From positions 538,828 through 602,827 of the forward strand of contig NW_003101665.1 in NCBI RefSeq assembly GCF_000003855.2: DNA of 64,000 nt, in the 5' to 3' direction. The notes beneath the pieces were generated by a model, which was not told where the DNA came from, did not search any database, and saw only the letters and a list, made by a program, of their open reading frames with translations. Position numbers and translations under genes: made by a program. The DNA is from Blastomyces gilchristii SLH14081. Its lineage: Eukaryota > Ascomycota > Eurotiomycetes > Onygenales > Ajellomycetaceae. This document shows positions 45,679 through 56,017 of the stretch, piece after piece. Within the stretch, counting starts at the first letter, position 1; each line of letters starts with the position of its first letter.

Positions 45679-45891
45679 TCACTGAATAGTAAGTTTTATA
45701 TTTTCAATATTTAATTTTCTCTTTTTAATAATAATTTTCTTCTTCTTCACAGCAATTTTCTTCTTTTCAATCTTTAATTTAATTCTTTCAATATTCAACT
45801 TAGTCTTCTCAATTTCAAGTTTGACTTTTTCAGTGAGACTGATAGATATATTTAAAACTTTCAATGTGATAGTTATACTCTTTATTTTTTA
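45679..45891 (-). pseudogene. Lys/Glu-rich relic of a second transposon gene
   Basis: A short minus-strand frame has a repetitive Lys/Ile/Glu pattern (LNIERIKLKIEKKK) that would form a coiled coil, followed downstream in the same orientation by the Gln-codon tract at 46295-46531. It is probably what remains of a transposon accessory protein, but I cannot assign a family and part of the pattern may arise from AT-biased mutation. Confidence 0.25.
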
Positions 45892-46294
45892 ATTTTCTGC
45901 TTTCTGTCAGTATGTCTTTGCTTTCTTGATTTATTTGAATAAATTCTTCACTATCTTTAACATGACTGACATGATCAATTCCTTTATAACTGTCAGAATG
46001 ATAAGATAAAACTCATGAATTCAGACTAGATTTTCAATTTCATTATTAAATTCATTAGAATATATTATATAATCTTTCTTTTTATAGTTATAGTTTAAAT
46101 ATAGCTTTATACTTTCTTTAACTTTATTATAAACAGATTCAATATGATGAGAAAAAATATATGAGATATAGTACTCATACATTATTGACTTACTAGATTT
46201 AATAAGAGTATTCAGTCTGCTTATTATTTCTTTCTCTTGTGCTTTTACTGCTACTGTATATATGCACTTGAAAATGTCTCTGATCATTTTAATG

Positions 46295-46531
46295 TTGTTA
46301 CTGCTGCTGTTATTACTGTTATTACTACTGTTGTTACTGCTGCTGCTGCTGCTGCTGTTACTACTGTTACTGTTACTACTGCTACTGCTGTTACTGCTGC
46401 TGTTATTAATATTACTATTATTACTATTACTGTTATTACTGTTACTGTTATTACTATTACTGTTATTACTATTACTATTATTACTGTTACTGTTATTACT
46501 GTTACTGTTGTTACTATTACTACTGCTATTG
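46295..46531 (-). repeat. 79-triplet YTR tract, probably a RIP-mutated glutamine repeat
   Basis: In one plus-strand frame all triplets are CTG, TTG, CTA or TTA except a single ATA. On the minus strand these are CAG, CAA, TAG and TAA: the two Gln codons and exactly the products of C-to-T change at CpA. The simplest reading is a former poly-Gln tract of about 79 codons in a minus-strand transposon gene, now about half stops. The plus-strand poly-Leu ORF is a by-product. Confidence 0.7.
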
Positions 46532-47687
46532 AATAAAATAATAGATCACTGACATTTTTAATATACTATGTACATTAGATATCTTGATATTAGAACTTTT
46601 AATATTTAAAGCTTTCTATTATAACTGACAGAATACTAATCTTACTGAAGATAAGAAGAGCTGAGTAAACTGAAAAAATCAATATTTGTATTATAATATG
46701 ATTGTGAGAAGAAGAAAGAAAGAAAGAAAGAAAGAAAAAGAAGATAATAAGTTATTCTTCTTATATATATTATTAATTCATCTTTGCAGGTTATCATGCA
46801 ATGAATGTAAATATTTTCATATTTTATCTCTGAGTGTAATCAGTGTATCTGACAGATTTCATTCATATCTTAATACTTTCTGCACAGGCTATTACTGAAT
46901 GAATTACAGCTATTTTGAATATAAAATCATTTCTATTAACTAGAAACAAGTGTTCAACACACTGTTAAAAATATATCTACAGAATTCAAGATTTTCTGAT
47001 GCAGTGAAATCAGTGAATTCTCTGCAGTTATAACTATATAAATTACAAGATAGAGAATATAATAACTTTCTTCAGTAAATATCAAGACAGATATATTCTA
47101 ATTATATATATTAAAGTATATATTAACTAATTTATATATAAAACTCATAGAAAACTAAATATATTGAAATATAAATAGATTATATTAAAAATCTCTACAT
47201 CACTGATCTATCTTTTATTAGAAATATTTCTGAAAATTTAATCTTTTTTTATATCTTCTTCTATACATTTTTCATCAGATATCTTTTTTTTACTATTAGA
47301 ATATTCTGAATTATCTCAGTAAAGTTATCTCTGATAATTTACTAATATTCAGAAATATCACTTATCAGATCTTAGAATGTTAGAATATTTTATCATTATA
47401 GTATAGCTGCAGCAGAATTTTTATTTATATCAGTATTATTAAATATTTTAACCTGAGTTGTAAAATTAATATATATCTCTATTTTTCAGAATCAGTTTCT
47501 AGTTTTTCAATCTGAAGTTTTCAATTCAATATCTTTAACTAATGAATATTTAACTTACATTTCATATATCATTATTCTCACTCAGAGAATCAATCAAAGT
47601 CAATAATTTTCTACACTCAGTAAAAAATCAGAAAGAACTTTTCAGCAGTAAATAAATCATAGAAGTATTTAAAGATGATTAATTCTT

Positions 47688-47701
47688 TATAGTAGTTATA
47701 T
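47688..47701. repeat. Target-site duplication, left, of the SINE-like element
   Basis: TATAGTAGTTATAT here is identical to 48079-48092, the other side of the element. A 14-bp duplication is typical of LINE-mobilised (target-primed) insertion. Confidence 0.88.
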
Positions 47702-48078
47702 TATTATTATTATTATTATTATTATTCTTTCATTATACTCATATGCAAGCGGAGCTTATAATGAGTCCTTGCGTGATGTTAAATACAGGTCAAGTGTTGA
47801 TTATACAGGAGAAAATACAGGTGTTGAGACCACACCAAGATAACAAGAACATAGAAAAATACAAAGAAGTGACAATTAGATACATGTGATAATAACTTCC
47901 CAGCTCAGAAATATAGAGTGATTCATTGAAGTGATTTGTACATCTCTGTATTTATTAGAAACCTGAGGTGCTTGAGTTCCAGATTTAATGTATTCTCTGC
48001 GGGTTTCGAACCCACGCGCCTTGGTTTCCCACGCCAAGGCGCTACCGGGTGGCCGCATTAACCATTCGGCCACCGGGG
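47702..48078 (-). mobile_element. tRNA-derived SINE-like retrotransposon
   Basis: A 377-bp insertion reads on the minus strand from 48078 to 47702. The head (about 47990-48078) is tRNA-like: box A TGGCCGAATGG (48062-48072) and box B GGTTCGAAACC (48002-48012) form an internal RNA polymerase III promoter, and GCGCCTTGG/CCAAGGCGC (48016-48024 and 48034-48042) is a perfect 9-bp stem with a 9-base loop. The 5' and 3' ends of the head do not pair as an acceptor stem, so it is not an intact tRNA gene. A unique body follows, and the 3' end is an AAT triplet run. It is flanked by a perfect 14-bp duplication. CpGs are intact although all neighbouring DNA has lost them, so it arrived after, or escaped, RIP. 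It encodes no protein and would depend on a partner LINE. Confidence 0.82.
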
Positions 48079-48092
48079 TATAGTAGTTATAT
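48079..48092. repeat. Target-site duplication, right, of the SINE-like element
   Basis: TATAGTAGTTATAT is identical to 47688-47701. The exact element edge is uncertain by one or two bases because T/A bases are shared. Confidence 0.88.
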
Positions 48093-49799
48093 AATCTGAT
48101 TATCACTGAACTTTCTCTGCTCTTTATCTTCTCTCATTGAATATAATTCTATATTAATAAATGATTAACTAAGTTGATTAAAAAAATTTTAATATTTCAC
48201 TGAAAAGTTTTAAATTCTTCTAAGATATCTCACTGAAAAGTTGATATATTTACTAAAATTTAATACTACTTATCTTCATTTCTTTGAGAGTTCAGAACTT
48301 TTATATTTTAATTGTATTCAGTATTATCATTCTGCTGAATGAAAAGATGTATGATATTTTATTCTTTATTTTTATCACACTTACAATCATTCAATTCAAA
48401 TTATCTTTGTTAAAAGAAAGAAAATACATTTATTTTATCTTCAAATATAGACACTGCTCTATTAACTGAATTTTCTTCTCATATATTTCTGCATCTAAAT
48501 ACTGAGTTCAGTGATGTCTTTTTAACAGACTACTTGATATCAGTGATGAGTTTAACTTCTTCTTATCTGACTGATATTTATTATTACTGTTATTATATTC
48601 ATTCTATATTCAGATATATTAATATTGAATTTCTTTTAAAATCAGTGATTTGTCTTATTAAATCTATTAAATAAAAGAGTTCAGAGAGATCTAGTAGAGC
48701 AGAATTCATAATAATATTTATTTTCAGAATCTTGATAGAACTCTGATAAATTTATAATATGAATAGAAATATAATAATTTAATTCTTAATATTAAATTAA
48801 TGTAGATTGTCACTGATTATGACTCTTATTAATATATTTCTTTTTAGTAATTCAATCTCATCTCTTTATTTTATCAAGATTATTTATTCACTTTATTTAT
48901 ATCTTTTCAACTATGTAACTTTTTTCTACAAATTATATTAGAAAGTAAAATATTATATCTGTTTAATTAAAATTTAAAACACTATCTATTATCTGTCTCT
49001 AGATAAGAATCTGAAGATAATCAATATCTCTCTTTCTCAGAAACTGTAAATGAAGATTTCACTGATAGTGATTCAGATATTAATACTCTCAGTGAAGAAG
49101 TATTACTATTCTCAGTAAGTTTATCACTTTTAATATCTCTATTATTATAAAAACTAACATTGTCTAAAGACAGAGTTATATAATGAGAATGCTACTGATA
49201 ATATTGAGTATATTAAGTAACTTTTAAAAGCAGCTGCTGAGAAGAATATTTTTAAAAATAATAATTAAGAGAATTCTGATGAGTCAGTTACTAATAATAT
49301 TAAAATATCAGCTACTGATACAATTACTGTTACTATTATTAATCAATTTATTGATTCTGATTTAGTAATTGATATATCTTATAAATACAGTAACTTTGAA
49401 ATGAATTTATTTATTCTGACAATGAAACTCTGAGCTGAAGAGTTAGATATTTCTTAAAAAAACTATAAATCACTACTGCAAATTCTGTGTTTATTGAAGA
49501 ATATATTATTAATAAGTCTGCTCTCTGAAGATCTATCAACTCTGAAAAAGTAATACAGAGTATAATTTCTAATTTTATCAGTTAAGAAAATCTCAATTTC
49601 AATAGTATTATTAATATAAATACTAACTCTGAGTTCTGCTTAGAAAAATCTCACTGAATTCTTTATAAGATTACTATACTTTTAAAATCTGATTCTCTTA
49701 ATATCTACTCTTCTTAAATTCTCAACTTTTCAGTGATAAATGTATATAGAAATGACAGAAATTATCAATAATTTCACAGAGTTATGATAATCTCATAGT

Positions 49800-51350
49800 T
49801 AAGAGAGCTCTGTTAAATATTATTTCAGTAAATTTATCTAATATTTATTAATAAATAAACCTATTTTTTCTTCTGATTTTATTCAGTATCAGTGTGAAAA
49901 TCTTGAATGCTACTGTAAATCAGAGTTGAATAATATATCTTATATTAAAAGAGTGTATTTTATTAGATATGATTACTGATATTCAGATATAAAATCTTAT
50001 ATAATAGTTCTGAAAGTTCAAGAAGCTATTCACTATACTCTACAGACTGTATAAAGATTACTGTTCTTAAATTCATTATTTAGTCTCTTTAAAATAATTA
50101 TAATGAAGAATGAGATGAAATATATCTTAATTATTCAAGTTCTTAATCAACTTAATATTTATATAAATATAATATTTGAATTGAGTTCTGATTTATCAGT
50201 ATATAAGAGTTAAGATCAGTATTTTCTTCACTGAGTTATAAGAACTAAAACTGAGATGATTAAGATATAACTATATTATAAATCTTCACTAATTCAGACT
50301 GAGTTGAAAATTATAGTATATAAATAAGATCTTTTGAAAAGTATATTTTACTCTGATATATAAGTTATTTCTCTATTATATCAATTATTTATTGATGAAT
50401 TTAACTTATATCAGAATATATACTGAAGCTTGATAAGTTTTTATTTAATTTCTGTACTAAGTGTTATTAAGTACTCAAAGTAAAATAATATTTTTATTCT
50501 AATTTTTAATTCTTATAATATTAATTTTTCTGATATAGTTACTGCATTATTATATAACTTATCTATATTAAATTATAAGAGAGTTATAATAAATATTAAT
50601 AAAAAAAAGATAAGAGTGATTGCATTTTATATTATATTTCTTAAAGATATATTACAGTAAAATAGTAATACAGAGATCAAAGAATTAACAGTAAGAAAAT
50701 TATATTAAAACTGTTTTATTAATAATAAGAATCAATCAAATCTGAACTATAATCTATATAATAATAGCTGATTTCACTATTATATATAATATCTTCAGAT
50801 TAAACTGAATGATCTGCTAAATTCTATATATAGAGATTAAATATATTAAGAGTAAGAAATAATATTACAGACTGTATCTCTTTTTCAGATATATTTAAGT
50901 TTAAATTTAATCTCTTTTTTCTCATCTAATTTATATTATAGTGAGTTCACTAATATATCAGAGATTTTACACTTATTGCTGATTAGTATTATTTTATCAC
51001 TGTATAATCAGTTAAAATACTTTTAAATATTATAAATATTCTCTTTTTCTTACAGTTGAAATTGTCTGCAGTCACTGATTACTTATCTCAAGAAGTATCA
51101 GCTTTAAGAATATACTTAAGCTTTAATCATTATATCTCTTATCTTACAGTGTAAGCTTAAGAAGAAATGACTCAGTTCAGTAATTAAGTAGATTATTTCT
51201 ATAGTATTTTCAGCATTAAATTAATCATCTATTAATCTTATTATTCAGATATATATAGTTATTATAAGAAGTAATAGTCTATTAATATCTTAATCTCTGA
51301 GAGAAAATAATTCTGAAGTAACTTATTAAATCATACTTACAGTCTATTAA
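49800..51350 (+). pseudogene. RIP-inactivated Tnp2-type transposase
   Basis: A single plus-strand frame, broken by many stops, retains the core of a Tnp2-type (Transposase_21-like) DNA transposase. Landmarks are IDEFNLYQNIY followed by a TGA and SLISFYLI at about 50391-50440 (functional relatives read DEFGLYR.MYRSL.GFYLI, so the TGA replaces an Arg codon), then FNSYNINFSDIV at about 50500-50540 (TLGPHGSN..DVV), and IRVIAFYIIFLKDILQ at about 50600-50655 (FVCAFTLCFLGDMPQ). RIP explains Gly-to-Asn/Ser and Arg/Gln-to-stop changes. Boundaries are approximate. No activity is possible. Confidence 0.72.
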
Positions 51351-51540
51351 TAGCTATAATTTCTTATTAAAGTTATAATAAAAGTAATGATAATATTTAA
51401 ATTATTCTGAGCTAATTCAGTTATTAGTTATCAGTCATCTTCTACTTTAACAATGAGTACAGTTACTATATATATCAGTAATTATATTAAAAAAGCAAAG
51501 CTTATATAATATATAAAGAATCAGCTGAATATATATATTA

Positions 51541-51936
51541 ATTTATACTATATTAAGCTGATTAAAGAATACACTGTATCTAATAACTGCAATGTTCTGA
51601 TAGAGAAGAATAAGTATTAAGATTATAAAAATCTAGTATAGTGAATAAATTATTAGAATATAAAGAAGATACTACTCTTATAAAAGAGCTTTCACTGTAT
51701 TTTATAACTAGTATTAAGAGATTCTTTTAACAGATCTGACTTACATCTGATACAGAAGATTTAATAGCTATATACAGTTTATTCAGTATTATTCAATAAT
51801 CTGTTAAGAATGAATAAAGAATTAGATAATAATAATAATTCACTGAACTACTTTATTAAGTTAAAGTTAATAAAAGATTATATTATTCTGAAGATTTTTA
51901 GTTATCTATTATTAAATAAGATATCAGAGAAAGTTA
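51541..51936. repeat. Segment of copy B with the unoccupied insertion site
   Basis: This segment aligns with 1-408 of copy A. At 51936 or so the sequence ATAATTTATAAATCTCT is continuous, whereas copy A has the Ty3/gypsy element inserted between two TTTAT copies at the same place. It is the empty site for that insertion. Confidence 0.85.
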
Positions 51937-52719
51937 GTATATAATTTATAAATCTCTTAAAGCTTAAACTTCTTTATCTCTTTCTTAATAAGCTGTGAGA
52001 ATTCTATAATATTAATTGAAATAAGCTCTTAGTTTTAAAACTAGATTATTATCTGATTCTTTTCTATAATAAGTTAACATTCTCAGTTCAGTATATTTAT
52101 TAATCAATCAGTTATTGACTTATTACTAACTTATAAATTAGAAATTATGTTCACTGAATCTCTCTTATAAAAGAGAATATTATTTAATATTAAGAAGTAG
52201 AGCTTAACTGAATTATAATTATATTTATTTATAAAATGAGAGAAGTTAAGTAAATTTTCTTTATACTTATTTCTCTATATTATATCATACATGATTATCT
52301 ACTGAATCTACTGATTTTATAAGAGAATTCTGATAATTACACTATTATTGAACTGCTGATAATTTAAAAGACAGTATTATATAATATTCTGATACAGAAT
52401 AGTGATAAAAATAATGATTATTTAATATATAAGTCTCAGATAACAAGATATTTGTATTATAATTAAAATATCTTATTTCTTTAAATAGAATAGATAGTTA
52501 ATGAATAGCAGTCATTGTACTGAGTAATAGATAACTAACTAGCTTAATAGTATTAATTTCACTGACAGAACAGTATACAGTGTCTCATAGTATCTTAGTA
52601 GTATTCTGATTATAATATCTGTCAATTACACAGTTACTGAGTAGTATCATGATAATGTTAGGAAGTTCTGTGCTGTCTCAATGCCATCTTGATATTTAAT
52701 ATTCAGCAACATGTCACTG

Positions 52720-52818
52720 AATATAATGGTGGAACATGTGTTACAATCGGCGACACGTGACACGGGTGGAATGGTGGATCCACGGTGTAATCACCGTAAA
52801 TTAACCCTACGTTCTTCC
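52720..52818. repeat. Right terminal 99 bp of the Tnp2-type transposon (copy B)
   Basis: Identical to 8423-8521. CpGs are intact up to about 52727, while immediately inside the sequence has CpG-to-CpA/TpG changes compared with copy A, marking the edge of mutation. Confidence 0.82.
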
Positions 52819-53912
52819 GGTAAGGCTGGGCGCGAGCAAACGAGCAGCTACAATTGATTGGGGAAAGAATTGTAAGAGGAAGTTGTGAAAAGAAGGGGGA
52901 AATAATACATACAATTGTTCAAGCATAAGTTTAATAAAAAAGAATGAGAGTGGCATGTTTCAAGTACAACAGATAATAGCACACTATGTTAGATGTAATT
53001 CATGTACAGACTCAAAAGTGAAAGATTCTCATGATTGAAAAGTAAGAATAAGTTAAAATGACAAATAATACAAAAGATAAGAATATCATTTCAGAAAAGA
53101 AAGAAAAAAAAAACTCAAAAACTAGTAGCAAAAGAGTGATCAACAGTCAACAAAACACAAACTTCCCCCTCTCATTCAATACCTATGTGCCTGTGTGCCT
53201 TTTTTATTTTTTTTATTTTTATCAATTCGCTCTTTTCTCCCCTCTCTGTGAGTCCTTCAAAAGAAAGTAGCGACATCTGCTTACTTGCTTTGCGAATATG
53301 GAACGATGGATATTTTGAGTGAATGTCAATGCCAACACCAGCAAGTACCATGAATAGAAATAAGAAGCAGAAAGAGCGCTATCTTTTCCAGACTCAAATG
53401 TGACTTTTCCAAGGCACGAGCGGGAAATATATGGAGAAGGGTAAAATTTTATAAGGGCGAATAAATGAGACCGAGGGCGAGGGAAGCAGAAAGAAAAAAT
53501 TAGCAGTCAAATAAACATTAAAGACATAAGAGGCGTGGATAAGAAGAATATGCTGAATTTTAAACTCGCTTGCGACAAAAAAAAAGTTGACAAAAACGCT
53601 CACGACGGAAATATCTCAAGGGATGTATGACTACTAAGAACACATCATGGTCGAAAAGGAGGAAAAGAGAAGCAACAGAGGCAACGAAGGCAGAGAGGAA
53701 ATTTGGCACGCTTAACAAGGGAAAAACAACACCAAAGCCGGGATAAGGAAAAGGAAAATGAGAAAAAAAATTATTCCAGAAACACCCCAAGATATCAAAA
53801 ATGTCACAAAGGGGGGATATATTAGTGTAATGAAACAATCACAAGAACGGTACAAAATCTGCCATTGCCAGCAGGTAAAAGGGAGGTAGGATACTCAATA
53901 CTTAATCCCCGC
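52819..53912. other. 3' flank of the F-box gene, no gene seen
   Basis: Normal-to-AT-rich DNA with A-runs on the plus strand and no recognisable ORF. The 400 bases next to 53913 probably include the 3' untranslated region of the F-box gene. Confidence 0.45.
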
Positions 53913-56017
53913 TCACTTCTTAAACATATAATGCCCATACAGCCCCCCAACATCCCCCACCGCAACCGGGATCTTCCTCATTCCCCACCAGCGTGCCCCC
54001 ATCTTCCACGACCGACGCCCATCATCCGGCTTCACGGTCGGCTTACCCTGTCGCGTTCCCAACGCCGGTTCCCGCACATACCATCCCCGCCGCCCCAAGT
54101 CTCGCACTAGCCATCCATTCCCATATTTATTCGCCCGGCTGCGCTGGCGGAGCGGGCTGATGATTTTTTCGCTAAGTTCGATTACATCAAGCGGCGCGCT
54201 GTGTGGGGTGACGAGGAGGCAGGCTTTGGGGTTTAGGAGGGCAGCTTGGGTGACGTGGGGGTTCCTGGTGAGATCTATGTAGCGGAGCTGGGATGGGATC
54301 CAGGCCCGGCGTGTGCTTGGGTTGACGCCGTTGGTGTTGGTGTTGGCATCATTGTCAGAAACGTTATTATCGGACGGCGGTAGTGCGAAGAACAGGTTGA
54401 TGTCGCTGATGGTAAGGTTGGCAGAATCGAGACCGAGTTCTTCGACGTGCTTGGAGAGGCGGAGAAGACAAGGCATGTTCGATGAGCAGATCTTCGCCCC
54501 GCCCAGGTTCACCGAGCGGAGGGTCGAGGTTAGGCAGGGCAGGAGGGTGTCGACGTCCGTCTCGTCCAGGAGTTGGTGTCTAGAGCTATCAGTCATGACA
54601 TTCAAGTAGATGAGTGAGTCCCTCACAGCTGGGTGTGTGGTCAAGAATTTCACCACCTCCGGTCCCGTGAGCTTCGTGCATCGCGAAATATTCAGGTGTG
54701 TGATGCGGGCAGTGTGTGGAATGGACATCAATGCAGAATTCGTAATCTGGGTGTGGCACACATCGAGATGGGTCACGTTGACTAGGCGCGGTAGGAAAAC
54801 CTCGAACACGCGCGGAATGAGACCGCTACACTCGTGGAGAGACACCCGGCGGAGCGCTGGGAGGGTTGCGGGGAAATCAAAATCCTCAGTAACGGCACTG
54901 AGGAAGCCATTGGAGAAAATTGCAGATGAACACCCGCAGAAATCAACAGCGCGCAGGGACGGGGTTCGTGAGAGTAATTTTCGGAGTACGTCGACATTCA
55001 CATCATCCTCGAGATGCTCTTGAAGCAGACACTCCTTTAGGTTTGTCAGCAACTCTAAGCACTCCAACAGGGTCTTGGACGTAAGGTTCTGAATCTCGAC
55101 ATTCATTTGCTGTGTGCGACCCAGCCCAACAGACGTGAAGTGGGAAAAGTCCAAGCGCCGGACAATGGTGCCTAAAGCGGGATACTGCTTGATGTGGTTC
55201 AGAGCCTTGGAGAAGATGATCGAGTGGGGTATGGTGATGTGTCGATAAAGGACACTAAGTGTCGCTGAGTGGAGTGTCCGAGAGGTCAAGAGGCACGAGA
55301 CAAGGTCAATATTCCGTGGAGTGTAGCCATTAGGGGGGATATCGATAGCCAGATGGGAGATGATTTGATCTATTATAATTTGTTAATAACATACACCTAT
55401 TCTAGGGGATTTAAATATGAGACAATGTAGAAACTATACCTAGGATCTCAGCGGGAAGTAATTCAATTGGCGCATGCCCCTTTCTGACAGTCTTCTTAGG
55501 TTCCTCTTGAACAGGGGTGATAGGACCCGAATCATTAACCTCCCAAGCAAAGCCCCTCGATTGGGCATTGCCTAACAAGCGAAGGTCACTGTAGCTCCTG
55601 CTCAGTCGCCGTCCACCTAAGCGGATGTGCTTCCATCCTAAAAAGGCACCGCAGGGGCAACAGAATTCAGGGGAATCGGAGGACTGCACTACAGCCTTGG
55701 CAGCAGCATTGCCCCCAGCTTTGGTGGTCTGTTTATTGGAGGAACTGTCCTCTGTATCAACGAATGACTGGGCAATTTCTACAGCCAGCAAACTTGGTTT
55801 AGTATACACCTGGGAGAATCGTAGCTGGTGTGGCAAAAGCTGGGGGTATATTACCTGTAGAGTCCTCCTTGATGGAGCCAAAAGAAGGGCGGCGAGAACT
55901 CTCGGAGCCAGAGGAGGGAGAGATATCTCTAGTATAGTTGACAGGTTTTTGAAAGTAATCCGGCTGGTGATGGGGTTGGTGCTGGCAATTGGCGGTGGGG
56001 AGAGCCTGGGAGCTCAT
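53913..56017 (-). CDS. F-box / leucine-rich-repeat protein
   Basis: Predicted substrate adaptor of an SCF-type ubiquitin ligase. Exons are 55855-56017 (starts MSSQALPTANC), 55440-55778 and 53913-55369, giving 652 residues. The first intron has a TACTAAAC branch site and ends CTGTAG at 55779. The second starts GTATAG at 55439 and ends AATAG at 55370. The exon 2-3 junction makes the F-box core APIELLPAEIL-DQIISHLA, followed by NIDLVSCLLTSRTLHSATLSVLYRHITI (about 163-215). Before it lies a Cys-rich EFCCPCGAFLGWKHI segment that may bind a metal. About 215-520 contains LRR-like stretches such as NVTHLDVCHTQITNSAL and ITHLNISRCTKLTG. The C-terminal part is basic. The substrate is unknown. The gene starts beyond a GC-rich region at 56018-56700. 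Confidence 0.88.

Larger units (their letters stand above)
44874..52817 (+). mobile_element. Tnp2-type TIR DNA transposon, copy B (near full length)
   Basis: The inverted termini GAAGAACGTAGGGTTA (44874-44889) and TAACCCTACGTTCTTC (52802-52817) bound 7.94 kb. The plus strand at about 49800-51350 encodes a broken transposase of the Tnp2 (CACTA-related, Transposase_21-like) type, and the minus strand at about 45700-46550 carries the relic of a second, repeat-rich frame. The arrangement of two genes fits CACTA-like elements, but the termini do not start with CACTA, so a related fungal lineage is more likely. The interior is AT-rich and CpG-poor from about 44950 to 52700, apart from one younger insertion (47702-48078). 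Left-flank and right-flank bases show no clear target duplication. Confidence 0.8.

Noticed and set aside
46262..46552. A plus-strand ORF of almost pure leucine
   Set aside because: It is the complement of the YAR triplet tract (mutated Gln codons) in a dead transposon, not a protein gene.
47990..48078. A functional tRNA gene
   Set aside because: Boxes A and B are present but the ends cannot form an acceptor stem and the element continues for 300 bp to an AAT tail with target duplications outside.
47876..48106. A 76-codon ORF covering the tRNA-like head of the SINE-like element
   Set aside because: It translates a noncoding polymerase III unit; the sequence pattern is explained by the tRNA-like head and flanks.
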